Source: Vitellaria paradoxa (taxonomy: Eukaryota; Streptophyta; Magnoliopsida; Ericales; Sapotaceae). From it: DNA of 64,000 bases. Below the pieces are notes generated by a model that did no database searches, had not been told where the DNA came from, and worked only from the letters and a program-made list of their open reading frames with translations. The stretch lies in assembly GCA_019916065.1 (NCBI GenBank), contig CM034237.1, positions 41,522,485 through 41,586,484 on the forward strand. Reading direction: 5' to 3'. A program made the translations under genes and the position numbers. The stretch's first letter is position 1. Every line of letters starts with the position of its first letter. Positions 11,533 to 21,953 of this stretch are shown here, piece by piece.

Positions 11533-12784
11533 CATACTTGAAGGGGGCAACGGCAATAAGCCAATTCGGCAGAGAAAAAAAAATATCGAGTAAAAAAAAA
11601 AATAAAACAGAGAGAAGGGGTGCTGATCGGCAGAATTCGGCAGAGGAAAGATTGGTTCGATTTTTTTCTGGTTTTGTCGCGGCTGGAAGTGAGCGGTGAA
11701 GGCAAATTGAGTATTCTTTTCGCAACAAATTCAGATTTAATATTTGAGGTAGGGGTGGAGTTAAATAAAAATTAAATTTATTACGTGTGGTTTAATTTTA
11801 TGAATTCTGTGATTATTTGATTTATTGTTACGTGATCAATTATGTGATTGTAATTGTCTTGTGAATAGAAAAAGTATGTATAACTTGATTTTGATTTGAG
11901 GAATTAAATTTAAGTTAATTCAAAATTTTATTATTATTATTTAAAAAAAATTATTTTATTACGAAACCTTGAATAAGGAAAATAAGTATTTTCTTAAATA
12001 AGGATTTGGATTCGAATAAATAAATAATTATTTATTCGTTGATTTTTACGATTTTGGTTTTGGGTTTTAAGAGGTGCCAGAATAAGTAGTTGGTGCTGAA
12101 AGCTCCGCTGGTGAAAGACCAGGAACCCGCGCGGGACTGGGTTATCATGTCCAGTAAGCTAGTAACCTACGAAACATTGATGAGTTGATGTTTTTGGTAA
12201 TCTATGGCTGAGGCATAGGTTGACCGGGTAGCGGTACCTAACCCACTAATTAATAACGGGGTTGCTAAAATAATATATTTTATTTAATGTTGTGATCAAA
12301 ATATTTAAATTTAAATATTTTGATGTGATGTACGTTGACATGATATGTTAGAAATTTATAGGACACCCATGCATGATTTATTTAATTTTTATTTTTCTCC
12401 GAGCACCAGTTGATTATGTTAATATACCTTGGTATATTGTGCTCATACCCCTACAGCTTTAGATGCAGGTGCAAGTGTTGCACAAGACAATGGTCGAGAT
12501 GGGATCGCTTAGGCAAAGTAGAGATTTTTGTTCGTTAATTTTATTTTAGGAAGAGAACTGTACATTTGTTTTCAGTTTATTTTCTTTATTGGATTTTTAT
12601 GGTATATATATGTCTCGGTTTGGGAGACTAGAGATGGATTTATTTATTTGAAATTTCTTTAAGTTGGGGATTATTAATTCTTATTATTAAATATGATTGG
12701 CTCTGGTTAATTTGGGTTGATGGTTTTGATGATTGTGGTTGTTCGTTCATGCTCCTGAGTTTGTGGAAAATTCAGGGCGTGACA
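11027..12784 (+). repeat. 5' LTR of A2
   Basis: 1758 bp, TG...CA ended, aligning with 17882-19645 along its whole length. Differences seen by eye are mostly G/A or C/T changes and microsatellite length. It has TA repeats near 11200, 11380 and 11500 and the GC-rich palindromic module at about 12110-12172. Confidence 0.93.
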
Positions 12785-12787
12785 GAT

Positions 12788-12800
12788 TGGTATCAGAGCC
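12788..12800 (+). promoter_or_regulatory. Primer-binding site of A2
   Basis: TGGTATCAGAGCC, three bases after the LTR end, matches the initiator-Met tRNA 3'-end complement used by most plant LTR retrotransposons. Confidence 0.92.
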
Positions 12801-12969
12801 TAGGTTAGAATACCTAGGGACAGTGGGAACTAGAATTTCTATGTGATATGATATATTTACGTGCCTTATAGGATTTCAGGAGAGTTAGTAGTAATTGGAA
12901 TTATGAATTGATAATAATCAGTTTCTTAATCCTTTTCTGATTTCCATTTCTGATTTCCATTCTTAAAGG

Positions 12970-14316
12970 ATGCCTCCACGTGTTGCTAATGCTAGCGGTA
13001 GGGGCCGTGGTCGAGGCCGCGGCCAAGGTCGTGGTCGTGGTCGAGGTCAAGGACAGGGACAAAGAGTCCCTACAATTGAGGATGTACACATGCAACCTGA
13101 CGTGGCTCGGGATCAAGAGTCACATGCAGGAATTGGAGTAGAGCTACCACCAGGAGTGGCCAATGCACTGCAGGGAGTAGAGGTCCCACGTGGTACTGGA
13201 GTTCTACCGGAGTTTGGAGACATGCCTCAGGCAGAAGGCGAGCAGGCAAGGGTGGCTAATACCCCACGAGCTATCAATGATCAAGCTGGAGTAGGCAATG
13301 TTTCTCAAGGAGGCTCAATTAACCCTGAAGAATTTCTACGGAATATGACCACAGCAATGATGAAGATGGTGGGAGGAGCACAGAAAGACGAATCCATTTC
13401 AGCATTAACTACGTTTAAGAGGATGAATCCACCCACATTTGATGGAGAGACAGATCCAGATACCGTTGAGAGTTTCCTATCACAGTGTGGGAGGATATTT
13501 AATACAATGAGGATTATTCAGGATAAGGTGAAGGTGTCTTACACTGCGTTTCAATTGATTGGAAATGCGAGTGATTGGTGGACATCAATAGAAGATTCTC
13601 AGGATGTGGGCGAAATAACTTGGGAAAAATTCAAGGAGATGTTTAGAGAACAGTTCTTTCCGTTACCAATGAGGGATGCAAAAAGAGATGAGTTCATGAA
13701 TCTGATTCAAGGTACAATGACTGTGTTGGAGTATGAGCGTAAGTTCTTTGCTCTTTCTAAGTATGCACCAGAGATGGTTTCGACAGAGTATAATAAATGC
13801 CTAAGATTTGAGAGGGGTTTGAGGCCAGCAATCAGGGGTAGGGTAGTACTTCTACATTTGGAAGACTACAAAACGTTGACATCCCGAGCTATGATAGTAG
13901 AGAAAGATTTAAATGACATGAAGCAACAGACAGATAACAGGCAGGGTAAGAGTTCAGCTCTTACATTAGACAAGAGAAATAAAAAGAGGCAAAGAGAAGA
14001 TTCACAGTATCAGCAAAGCAGTGCACCTCCTACACATTCTACAGCAGGAACGACTTCACAAAGTCCAATTATTTGTTTCCAGTGTAAGCAACCCGGGCAT
14101 AGAAAGTCAGAATGCCCTCAAAGGGGAGGATCAGGTAGAGTTGAGCAGAGGATTGAATCGAGATCATGTTACCAGTGTGGCCAGCAGGGTCATATTTTAA
14201 GAGATTGTTCGCAACGGCAAGGGACTTCAAGTGTTGTTCGACCACAGCAACCTATTCAGTCAGTTTCTTACCAGCAAAGTTCTAGACCATCAGGGTCACA
14301 TGCCATGCAACCGTAA
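12970..14316 (+). CDS. gag: A2 Gag polyprotein
   Basis: 448 codons forming the structural capsid and nucleocapsid part. Residues 1-31 are an Arg/Gly/Gln-rich basic tail. A retrotransposon gag domain spans about 150-300, with the DWW motif and the FREQFF block. Two CCHC knuckles of the form C-x2-C-x4-H-x4-C lie at 369-382 and 400-413. The start is the first ATG after the leader, in the context of MPPR, shared with all family copies. The stop at 14314-14316 is TAA where related copies read CAA, so it probably truncates a single Gag-Pol frame. Protease continues in the same frame. Gag itself looks complete and could be made. Confidence 0.85.
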   Translation: MPPRVANASGRGRGRGRGQGRGRGRGQGQGQRVPTIEDVHMQPDVARDQESHAGIGVELPPGVANALQGVEVPRGTGVLPEFGDMPQAEGEQARVANTPRAINDQAGVGNVSQGGSINPEEFLRNMTTAMMKMVGGAQKDESISALTTFKRMNPPTFDGETDPDTVESFLSQCGRIFNTMRIIQDKVKVSYTAFQLIGNASDWWTSIEDSQDVGEITWEKFKEMFREQFFPLPMRDAKRDEFMNLIQGTMTVLEYERKFFALSKYAPEMVSTEYNKCLRFERGLRPAIRGRVVLLHLEDYKTLTSRAMIVEKDLNDMKQQTDNRQGKSSALTLDKRNKKRQREDSQYQQSSAPPTHSTAGTTSQSPIICFQCKQPGHRKSECPQRGGSGRVEQRIESRSCYQCGQQGHILRDCSQRQGTSSVVRPQQPIQSVSYQQSSRPSGSHAMQP

Positions 14317-15795
14317 TTTTCGAGAGCAACCCAAGGTGGACCTCAACAGGTCCAACGGGGTAACAAGCCGTCAGCGACGCAAACACAGGGAAGAGTTTTT
14401 GCATTGACACGGGATGATGGGCCTGTTGAACCTATTGTGACTAGAGGTACATTTCTTATTTTTACTTCTAGAGCCACAGTACTTATAGATACTGGAGCAT
14501 CGCATTCGTTTATTTCTGCACATTTTGCTTCTGCATTGAAATTAACTATGGAGCAATTGGTCCCACCTATACGTGTCGAGACACCAATTGGGGGTCATAC
14601 TATTTTAACTCAGATTTGTAAAGCATGCGAGATCACCATAATTGACAAGATTTCTACATCCAATCATCGTTTACTGTTCGATTTGATTGTATTAGAGATG
14701 AACAACTTTGACATCATTCTCGGTATGGATTGGCTATCTGTTTATCGAGCAATAATAGATTGTGCTAAAGGGAGAGTAACTTTGCATACACCTGAGGGTG
14801 ACCAAATACGTTTCACAGGCAATTGTAGAGATTGTTTGGTCACACCTGTTCTAGATGGACAGAAAAGGATTGATTTGCATAGTTTGTTTGCCAGCTTAGC
14901 TTTGGAGGAGGAAGAAGTGAGTAATGAAATAGAGTTGCCACCAGTTGTGTGTGAATTTTCAGACGTATTTCTGGAAGACTTGATTGAGTTGCCACCAGAA
15001 CGAGAAGTGAAATTTAGTGTTGATCTAGTTCCAGGCATAGAGCCAATATCTGTGGCACCTTATAGACTTGCTCCAGCAGAACTAGTTGAGCTAAAGGCTC
15101 AGCTTGAGGACTTGATCGCTAAAGGTTTCATCCGTCCAAGTACTTCACCGTGGGGAGCACCGGCATTGTTTGTGACAAAGAAAGATGGTTCCTTGCGAAT
15201 GTGCATCGACTACAGGAAGTTAAATAGGGTGACAATAAAGAATAAATACCCACTTCCGAGAATTGACGACTTGTTTGACCAACTCAAAGGTTCACAGTGC
15301 TTTTCAAAGATTGATCTAAGATCAGGGTATCATCAATTGAGAGTGAAGAAGGAAGATATACCAAAGACAGCTTTTAGGACTCGATATGGGCATTACGAGT
15401 TTTTAGTGATGCCTTTCGGGTTGACAAATGCCCCTGCAGCTTTTATGGATTTGATGAACAGAATATTCAGTGCTTACTTAGATAAATTTGTGGTAATATT
15501 CATTGATGACGTGTTGGTGTATTCCAGATACAAGGAGGAACGTGAAGAGCATTTGAGATTAGTACTCCAAACTTTAAGGGAGCACAAACTTTATGCTAAG
15601 TTAAGTAAGTATGAGTTTTGGCTTGAAGAAGTGAAGTTTCTTGGGCATATTGTGTCCAGTAAAGGGGTATCAGTAGACCCATCAAAGATAGAAGCAGTTA
15701 TGGATTGGCCGCAACCAAAAACAGTATTTGAAATTAGAAGTTTCTTAGGATTAGCTGGATATTATCGAAGGTTGTTCAGGATTTTTCGAGGTTAG
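14317..15795 (+). pseudogene. pol: A2 protease and reverse transcriptase (frameshifted end)
   Basis: In frame with gag beyond the TAA; the first internal ATG is at 14404. The aspartic protease has DTGAS at 14488-14502 and the ILGMDWL block downstream. The linker leads into RT, with the [11 protein letters not shown] block and the catalytic box FIDD at 15499-15510, an accepted gypsy variant of Y/F-x-D-D. RT runs to the [10 protein letters not shown] block. There, near 15768-15773, one T is missing against the B copies, shifting the frame to a stop at 15793-15795. The protein up to that point is otherwise well preserved. Confidence 0.88.
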
Positions 15796-17198
15796 CTGCA
15801 CCAATGACCAGGTTAACTCGAAAATGGGTGAAATTTGTGTGGGATGAGGCTTGTGAAAAATCATTTCAAGAGTTGAAAGTGAGATTAACTTCTGCACCAG
15901 TGTTAGTGATTCCAGAAAGAGGATTGGGCTACACAGTGTATTGTGATGCTTCTAAAGAAGGAGTAGGGTGTGTGCTTATGCAAGGAGGTAGGGTTGTGGC
16001 CTACGGGTCAAGACAGTTAAAGATTCATGAGCAAAATTATCCTGTACATAACCTAGAGTTAGCAGCAGCAATTTATGCTTTGAAGAGTTGGAGACATTAC
16101 CTATATGGAGAAAAGTTTAAGGTATTCTCAGATCATAAGAGTTTGAAGCATATCTTTACCCAAAAGGATTTAAATTTGAGACAAAGGAGATGGATGGAGT
16201 ACATGGAGGATTATAACTTTGAATTGCACTATCATCCAGGGAAAGCAAATGTGGTTGCGGATGCCCTTAGTCGAAAGACTCATAATGTTTTAGCTAGTCT
16301 TGCAATGAGAGAATGGGATATGATTAAGGATATTGGGGAGTTTGATCTTCACTTAATAGAAGAAGAAGGACGTGCTACTCTCTTTTCTATGGTGGCACAA
16401 CCGACGTTGGTTACTCGTGTTATAGAGGCTCAAATACTCGATGTTGAGTCCGACATGTATCGGGCAAAGGTGTTTAGTGAAGAAGGATTACTAGGCTGGA
16501 CTTTTGATACAAATAGTGGTTTGAGATATCAAAGTAGATTATTTGTACCAGCATCTATTCGAGACGAAGTCTTAAAAGAGTTTCATCATTCTAAACTTGC
16601 AGTGCATCCAGGTGGTACGAAGATGTATCATGACTTGTGCCGACAATTCTTTTGGGTAGGGATGAAAAAGGAGGTGGCAGAATTTGTTAGTAGGTGCCTT
16701 ACTTGTCAACAAGTGAAGGCCGAACATCAGAGACCGGCGGGTATGTTACAGCCACTACCAGTATCAATGTGGAAATGGGAGAATGTGACAATGGATTTTG
16801 TGTCTGGGTTACCGAGATCACGAAAGAGTCATGACACAATATGGGTGGCGGTGGATAGATTGACAAAGTCAGCTCATTTCCTACCTATTCGCTTAACTGA
16901 TTCTATAGATGCTCTTGCTCGACTTTATATCAAGGAGATTGTAAGACTTCACGGAATTCCTATTTCCATTGTCTCAGATAGGGATTCTCGTTTTGTCTCC
17001 AGATTTTGGCAGGGTCTCCAAGCAGCAATGGGGACTCAATTGACACTTAGTATAGCCTTTCATCCGCAGACTGATGGACAATCAGAACGGACTATTCTGA
17101 TTTTAGAAGATATGCTAAGAGCTTGTGTACTTGATTTCCAAGGCAGTTGGGAGGATTACTTACCACTAATAGAGTTTGCTTATAATAATAGTTACTAG
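15796..17198 (+). pseudogene. pol: A2 RNase H and integrase (after frameshift)
   Basis: Continues pol in the shifted frame; the open stretch with Met starts at 15804. RNase H shows its acidic residues in CDAS, LELAA, FSDH and VADALSRK. Integrase follows with the zinc-binding H-H-C-C region ([10 protein letters not shown] ... CLTCQQVK), then the catalytic core: D in VTMDFVSG, D in SDRDSRF and E in GQSERT. A TAG at 17196-17198, CAG in related copies, stops it just after the YNNSY block. All catalytic acids appear present, so damage here is limited to the frameshift and stop. Confidence 0.87.
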
Positions 17199-17846
17199 TC
17201 AAGTATTGGAATGGCACATTTCAAGGCGTTATATGGTAGGCCGTGCAGATCACCAGTTTGTTGGACTGAAATTGGAGAAGCTACAATTATTGGGCCAGAG
17301 CTCGTTAGGGAAACTACTGAGAAAGTTAAAGTTATTCGTCAAAGACTTGAGACAGCGCGGAGTCGCCAAAAGAGCTATACTGACCGGAGACGAAGACCAC
17401 TAGAGTTTGAGGTGGGAGATCACGTGTTCTTAAAGGTCTCACCACGAAAAGGGGTGTTTCGTTTTGGTCGTAGAGGGAAGCTTTCACCTAGATTTATTGG
17501 ACCATTTGAGATTTTGGCTAAAATTGGAGATGTGGCGTATCATCTTGCCTTACCACCACAATTATCAAGTGTACATGATGTTTTTCATGTATCTATGTTG
17601 AGGAAGTATAATGCTGATCCATCACATATTCTTGATTGGACTGAACTCGAGATTGACTCGGACGTGACATACGAAGTGAGACCAGTGAAGATTTTAGATT
17701 TACGAGAGCAAGTTCTAAGAGGAAAGACCATTCCTTTAGTTAGAGTGTTGTGGAAGCATCACGATGTCGAGGAGTCCACTTGGGAACGAGAGTCAGAGAT
17801 AAGGAATAAGTATCCAGAATTGTTCAATAATTCAGGTATTTTCTAA
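17199..17846 (+). pseudogene. pol: A2 integrase C-terminus with chromodomain
   Basis: Same frame as the preceding segment, read past the TAG; the first Met is at 17211. It begins with the ALYGR-C-SP block of the integrase end, then the GPF-E-I-L...VHDVFHVSMLRKY region typical of gypsy integrases. It ends in a chromodomain-like module (VLWKHHDVEESTWERE, about 17690-17840), which in chromoviruses guides insertion into chromatin. The stop at 17844-17846 is the natural end and lies just upstream of the PPT. Confidence 0.87.
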
Positions 17847-17867
17847 ATTTCGAGGACGAAATTTTTT

Positions 17868-17881
17868 TAAAGAGGGTAGAA
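17868..17881 (+). promoter_or_regulatory. Polypurine tract of A2
   Basis: TAAAGAGGGTAGAA directly precedes the 3' LTR. The upstream motif AATTTCGAGGACGAAATTT (17847-17866 region) is shared with the B elements at 23961 and 58936 and is common before the PPT in this gypsy group. Confidence 0.85.
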
Positions 17882-19645
17882 TGTAATGACCTGGGAAATT
17901 TAAATCTTAATTTGATTTTTTAATTTAAATTTTGTTGTGATATTAATTAAATAAAGTATACCTATTTTGGAAAGGCCACAGTTAACAATTATAGCCGCAT
18001 GTATATATATATATTATGTAGATTTCTATGGAAATTGGGAATTGTCAGGGAACTATATATATATATAGAAATAGAATTCCAATCAAGTTGGATTCCAGTG
18101 GAAGCCGCGTATACATACATATATATTATATGTACTCTAATTTGAAGAAGTTGGCAGATTCAAAAAAAAATAAAAAAAATAAAGGCAAAGACAATCTTGA
18201 ATCCACGTTGGATTCATTGATTCGTCATATATATATATATATATATATGCTTTGAGAGGCGAATGCCCAGAATGGGATTCGGAAAAAAAAAAAAAAAAAA
18301 AAAAAACAACAAACAGCAAACCGAAATTGAATCCAAATAGGATTCTTTAAGGCGGTTTCACGGCATATATATATATATATATGTGTGCATACTTGAAGGG
18401 GGCAACGGCAATAAGCCAATTCGGCAGAGAAAAAAAAATATCGAGGAAAAAAAAAAAAAAAAAAAACAGAGAGAAGGGGTGCTGATCGGCAGAATTCGGC
18501 AGAGGAAAGATTGGGTTCGATTTTTTTCTGGTTTTGTCGCGGCTGGAAGTGAGCGGTGAAGGCAAATTGAGTATTCTTTTCGCAACAAATTCAGATTTAA
18601 TATTTGAGGTAGGGGTGGAGTTAAATAAAAATTAAATTTATTACGTGTGGTTTAATTTTATGAATTCTGTGATTATTTGATTTATTGTTACGTGATTAAT
18701 TATGTGATTGTAATTGTCTTGTGAATAGAAAAAGTATGTATAACTTGATTTTGATTTGAGGAATTAAATTTAAGTTAATTCAAAATTTTATTATGATTAT
18801 TTAAAAAAATTATTTTATTACGAAACCTTGAATAAGGAAAATAAGTATTTTCTTAAATAAGGATTTGGATTCGAATAAATAAATAATTATTTATTCGTTG
18901 ATTTTTACGATTTTGGTTTTGGGTTTTAAGAGGTGCCAGAATAAGTAGTTGGTGCTGAAAGCTCCGCTAGTGAAAGACCAGGAACCCGCGCGGGGTTGGG
19001 TTATCGTGTCCAGTAGGCTAGTAACCTACGAAGCATTGATGAGTTGATGTTTTTGGTAATCTATGGCTGAGGCATAGGTTGACCGGGTAGCGGTACCTAA
19101 CCCACTAATTAATAACGGGGTTGTTAAAATAATATATTTTATTTAATGTTGTGATCAAAATATTTAAATTTAAATATTTTGATGTGTGATGTACGTTGAC
19201 TTGATATGTTGAAAATTTATAGGACACCCATGCATGATTTATTTAATTTTTATTTTTCTCCGAGCACTAGTTGATTATGTTAATATACCTTGGTATATTG
19301 TGCTCATACCCCTACAGCTTTAGATGCAGGTGCAAGTGTTGCACAAGACAATGGTCGAGATGGGATCGCTTAGGCAAAGTAGAGATTTTTGTTCGTTAAT
19401 TTTATTTTAGGAAGAGAACTGTACATTTGTTTTCAGTTTATTTTCTTTATTGGATTTTTATGGTATATATATGTCTCGGTTTGGGAGACTAGAGATGGAT
19501 TTATTTATTTGAAATTTCTTTAAGTTGGGGATTATTAATTCTTATTATTAAATATGATTGGCTCTGGTTAATTTGAGTTGATGGTTTTGATGATTGTGGT
19601 TGATCGTTCATGCTCCTGAGTTTGTGGAAAATTTAGGGCGTGACA
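17882..19645 (+). repeat. 3' LTR of A2
   Basis: 1764 bp; aligns end to end with 11027-12784. Ends GGGCGTGACA and is followed by the AAGGC target duplication. Confidence 0.93.
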
Positions 19646-19805
19646 AAGGCATTTATTTAAATTTATAGTTTAGTTTTATTTATTTTTATTTTTATTGCTC
19701 CATAGAGTGTGTGCATGGCTCTGATGATTGACAGGAGAAGTTGTTAAATTGTGTATTATCTATTTTTTATTCACGTGCTCGGGTTATGAAATTTGGGACG
19801 TGACA
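19646..19805 (+). repeat. 5' LTR of element B, right part (copy 1)
   Basis: Resumes element B after A2; the first five bases are the AAGGC duplication. It ends GGGACGTGACA. With the left part it gives about 1.79 kb, agreeing with the intact 1802-bp LTR at 52106-53907. Confidence 0.9.
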
Positions 19806-19808
19806 ACT

Positions 19809-19821
19809 TGGTATCAGAGCC
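19809..19821 (+). promoter_or_regulatory. Primer-binding site of element B (copy 1)
   Basis: TGGTATCAGAGCC, three bases after the LTR end; tRNA-Met type. Confidence 0.9.
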
Positions 19822-19980
19822 TAGGCTTAGAATAGCTAAGGACAGTGGGTCTTTTATTTTTCTAGGGGTTATGTGCTTACATGATAGTTTATTTAATTGT
19901 GATATGTGAATTTGATATTTTATTGGACTTAGATTGTTAAGAAGGCATTAATCTCAGTATATTTTTGTGATCTTCAGAGA

Positions 19981-20520
19981 ATGCCGCCGCGTGTAATTCC
20001 AGGTGTTAGAGGTAGAGGTAGAGGCAAAGATAGAGGTAGGGGTCAAGGTCGTGGTCGTGGTAGGGGCCGAGGAATTCAAGCTAGGCAGGGCCACAAAGCT
20101 CTTATGGATGAGGTTCCTGTTGTTGCAGGAGTGTTACAGGAGTAGGGGTCTTATGCCTGGGCATCATTAGTTTAATTGTCCTTATCAAGGTGTGTCAGGT
20201 GGATCTGAAAATAGGGCTGAGGTAAAGATTTGTTACACTTGTGGCCAACCAGGTCATGTGTAGATGTGTTGTCCACAGAGGCAATATAGTGGCAATACTA
20301 TAATACCTCCACAGCTAGCTTAGTCAGTACAAAGTAACAAGTCAACAGGATCACAATCAATGCATACTCAGTTTCAGAGGGGTACTCAAAGTGGAGCACA
20401 ACAGTCTCAGATGGGTGTTCCAGGTGGTGTTTAGTAGCATCAAGGAGCTCAAGGTGGATCCTGACAAGGTCAAAAGGGGAGTAGGCCACCAACAACACCA
20501 GCTTAAGGGCAAGTTTTTAC
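19981..20520 (+). pseudogene. gag: Element B gag, deleted (copy 1)
   Basis: The ATG at 19981 opens MPPRVIPGVRGRGRG, an Arg/Gly-rich Gag N-terminus, and stops at 20143-20145 after 54 residues. The same TAG is present in copy 2. About 867 bp of the gag core seen in copy 2 (54264-55131) are missing at about 20155-20165, with the 5-bp microhomology CTGGG at the break. Only the last CCHC knuckle (CYTCGQPGHV, about 20230-20270) remains, with a TAG inside it. Confidence 0.82.
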
Positions 20521-20925
20521 TGTAGCCCAGAATGATAGACGTGCAGAGCCCATAATAATAAGAGGTACCTTTTTCATTTATGCTACTAGATCCATAGTTC
20601 TTGTAGACACAGCAGTATCTCACTCATTTATTGCTGCATCATTTACATCGGCATTGAATTTATCTATAGATGAGTTAGTTCCACCATTACATGTTGAAAC
20701 ACCAATAAGAGGACACTCTGTATTGAATTGAGTTTGTAAGGGTTGTGAAATCATTATTAGGGATAAGGCTTCGAGACAGGAGCACTTGTTAATTTTTGAT
20801 GTGATTGTGCTAGATATGGGAAGTTTTAATATGTGATTATCGACATGAATTGACTGTCAGTCTATCAAGCGATAATAAACTATTCTAAGAGACGGGTAAC
20901 TTTATTTACTCCTGAGAGAGATGAG
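20521..20925 (+). pseudogene. pol: Element B protease remnant (copy 1)
   Basis: Homologous to the A2 protease (GTF-F-I-YATRS, LNLSIDELVPP, FDVIVLDMGSF). The active site at 20606-20620 reads D-T-A-V-S instead of D-T-G-A-S, losing the glycine. Stops occur after the SVLN block and near the end. It cannot be a working protease. Confidence 0.8.
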
Positions 20926-21953
20926 ATGCGAATTTCTGGTGATCGCTGTAGTCCTCAAATTTTGCCTTCCCTTAATAGGCAAGGAGGAGTTGACTTGTGC
21001 AGTTTATTTCCTTGTATGGCATTGGAGGATGAGGATAGTAACAAAGTTGAATTACCACGAGTCGTTTGTGAATTTCTAGAAGTATTTTCAGAAGTGTTTG
21101 GGTTACCACCTGAGCGGGAGGTTAAATTTGGGATTGATCTGATTCCTGGCACAGAACCTATTTTTATAGCCCCGTATAGATTGGCACCTGCAGAGTTAGT
21201 GGAATTAAAATCCCTAATAGAGTTGAGCTTTAAGGGATTTATCCGCCCTAGCATTTCACTTGGGGTGCATCAGCACTATTTGCAGCTAAAAAGGATGGAA
21301 CTCTCAGAATATGTATAGATTACCGAAGGTTGAACCGGGTCACGATAAAGAATTGGTATCCCTTACCGATGATTGATGATCTGTTCGATCAACTGAAGGG
21401 TTCCGTCATTTTCTCAAAGATTAATTTGAGATCTAGTTACCACTAGTTGAGGGTAAAGGAGGATGACATTCCTAAGATGGCATTCAGGACTCGGTATGGC
21501 CACTACAAGTTCCTGGTGATGCCATTTGCGCTGACCAATGCTTCTGCCGTGTTCATGGATTTGATGAATCGAGTGTTTAGCAGATATTTAGACAAGTTTG
21601 TAGTCGTGTTTATTGTTGACATTCTGGTTTATTCCCAGTCAGAGGAAGAACATGAGGAGCATCTGAGAGTTATACTTCAGACCCTGAAAGACCACCAGCT
21701 TTATGCTAAATTGAGCAAATGTGAGTTCTGGCTCAAGGAGGTGAAATTTCTAGGGCATGTTGTTTCTGGTAAAGGAGTAACAGTTGATCCATCTAAGATT
21801 GAGGCCGTCATGGATTGGCCAAGACCAAGGATAGTTTTTGAGATTAGAAGTTTTCTGGGTTTGGCAGGGTATTACCAACGATTTGTCCGTGACTTCTCGA
21901 GGTTAGCTGGGCCGTTGACTAGACTTACTCGAAAAGATGTCAAGGTTGTTTAG
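20926..21953 (+). pseudogene. pol: Element B reverse transcriptase remnant (copy 1)
   Basis: Two open pieces. 20926-21318 covers the linker and the [14 protein letters not shown] block, then shifts frame after the FIRPSIS block. 21447-21953 covers the RT palm to the [12 protein letters not shown] block. The catalytic box reads F-I-V-D at about 21609-21620, with Val for the first Asp (GAT to GTT). Copy 2 has Asn at the same residue. A TAG lies in the SGYHQLR block upstream. Not functional. Confidence 0.85.

Larger units (their letters stand above)
11027..19645 (+). mobile_element. Full-length Ty3/gypsy chromovirus A2
   Basis: A complete 8.6-kb element: LTRs at 11027-12784 and 17882-19645, both TGTAATGACC...GCGTGACA, flanked by the target duplication AAGGC (11022-11026 and 19646-19650). 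PBS, gag, protease, RT, RNase H, integrase, chromodomain and PPT occur in the Ty3/gypsy order. It lies inside the 5' LTR of element B. The second block has the unfilled site with a single AAGGC at about 53747-53751. The LTRs look nearly identical, so insertion is recent. Two stops and a frameshift leave it non-autonomous. A chromodomain at the integrase C-terminus and long LTRs suggest the Tekay/Del group (inference). Confidence 0.95.

Noticed and set aside
12788..12800. TGGTATCAGAGCC as part of a tRNA-Met gene
   Set aside because: It lies immediately after an LTR and no tRNA body surrounds it; it is a primer-binding site.
11027..19645. A2 as an endogenous pararetrovirus
   Set aside because: LTRs, target duplication, integrase and chromodomain identify a Ty3/gypsy retrotransposon; there is no movement or coat protein gene.
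20298..20623. Minus-strand ORFs of 66 and 88 codons, also at 55272-55597
   Set aside because: They are antisense shadows of the element B gag-protease region.
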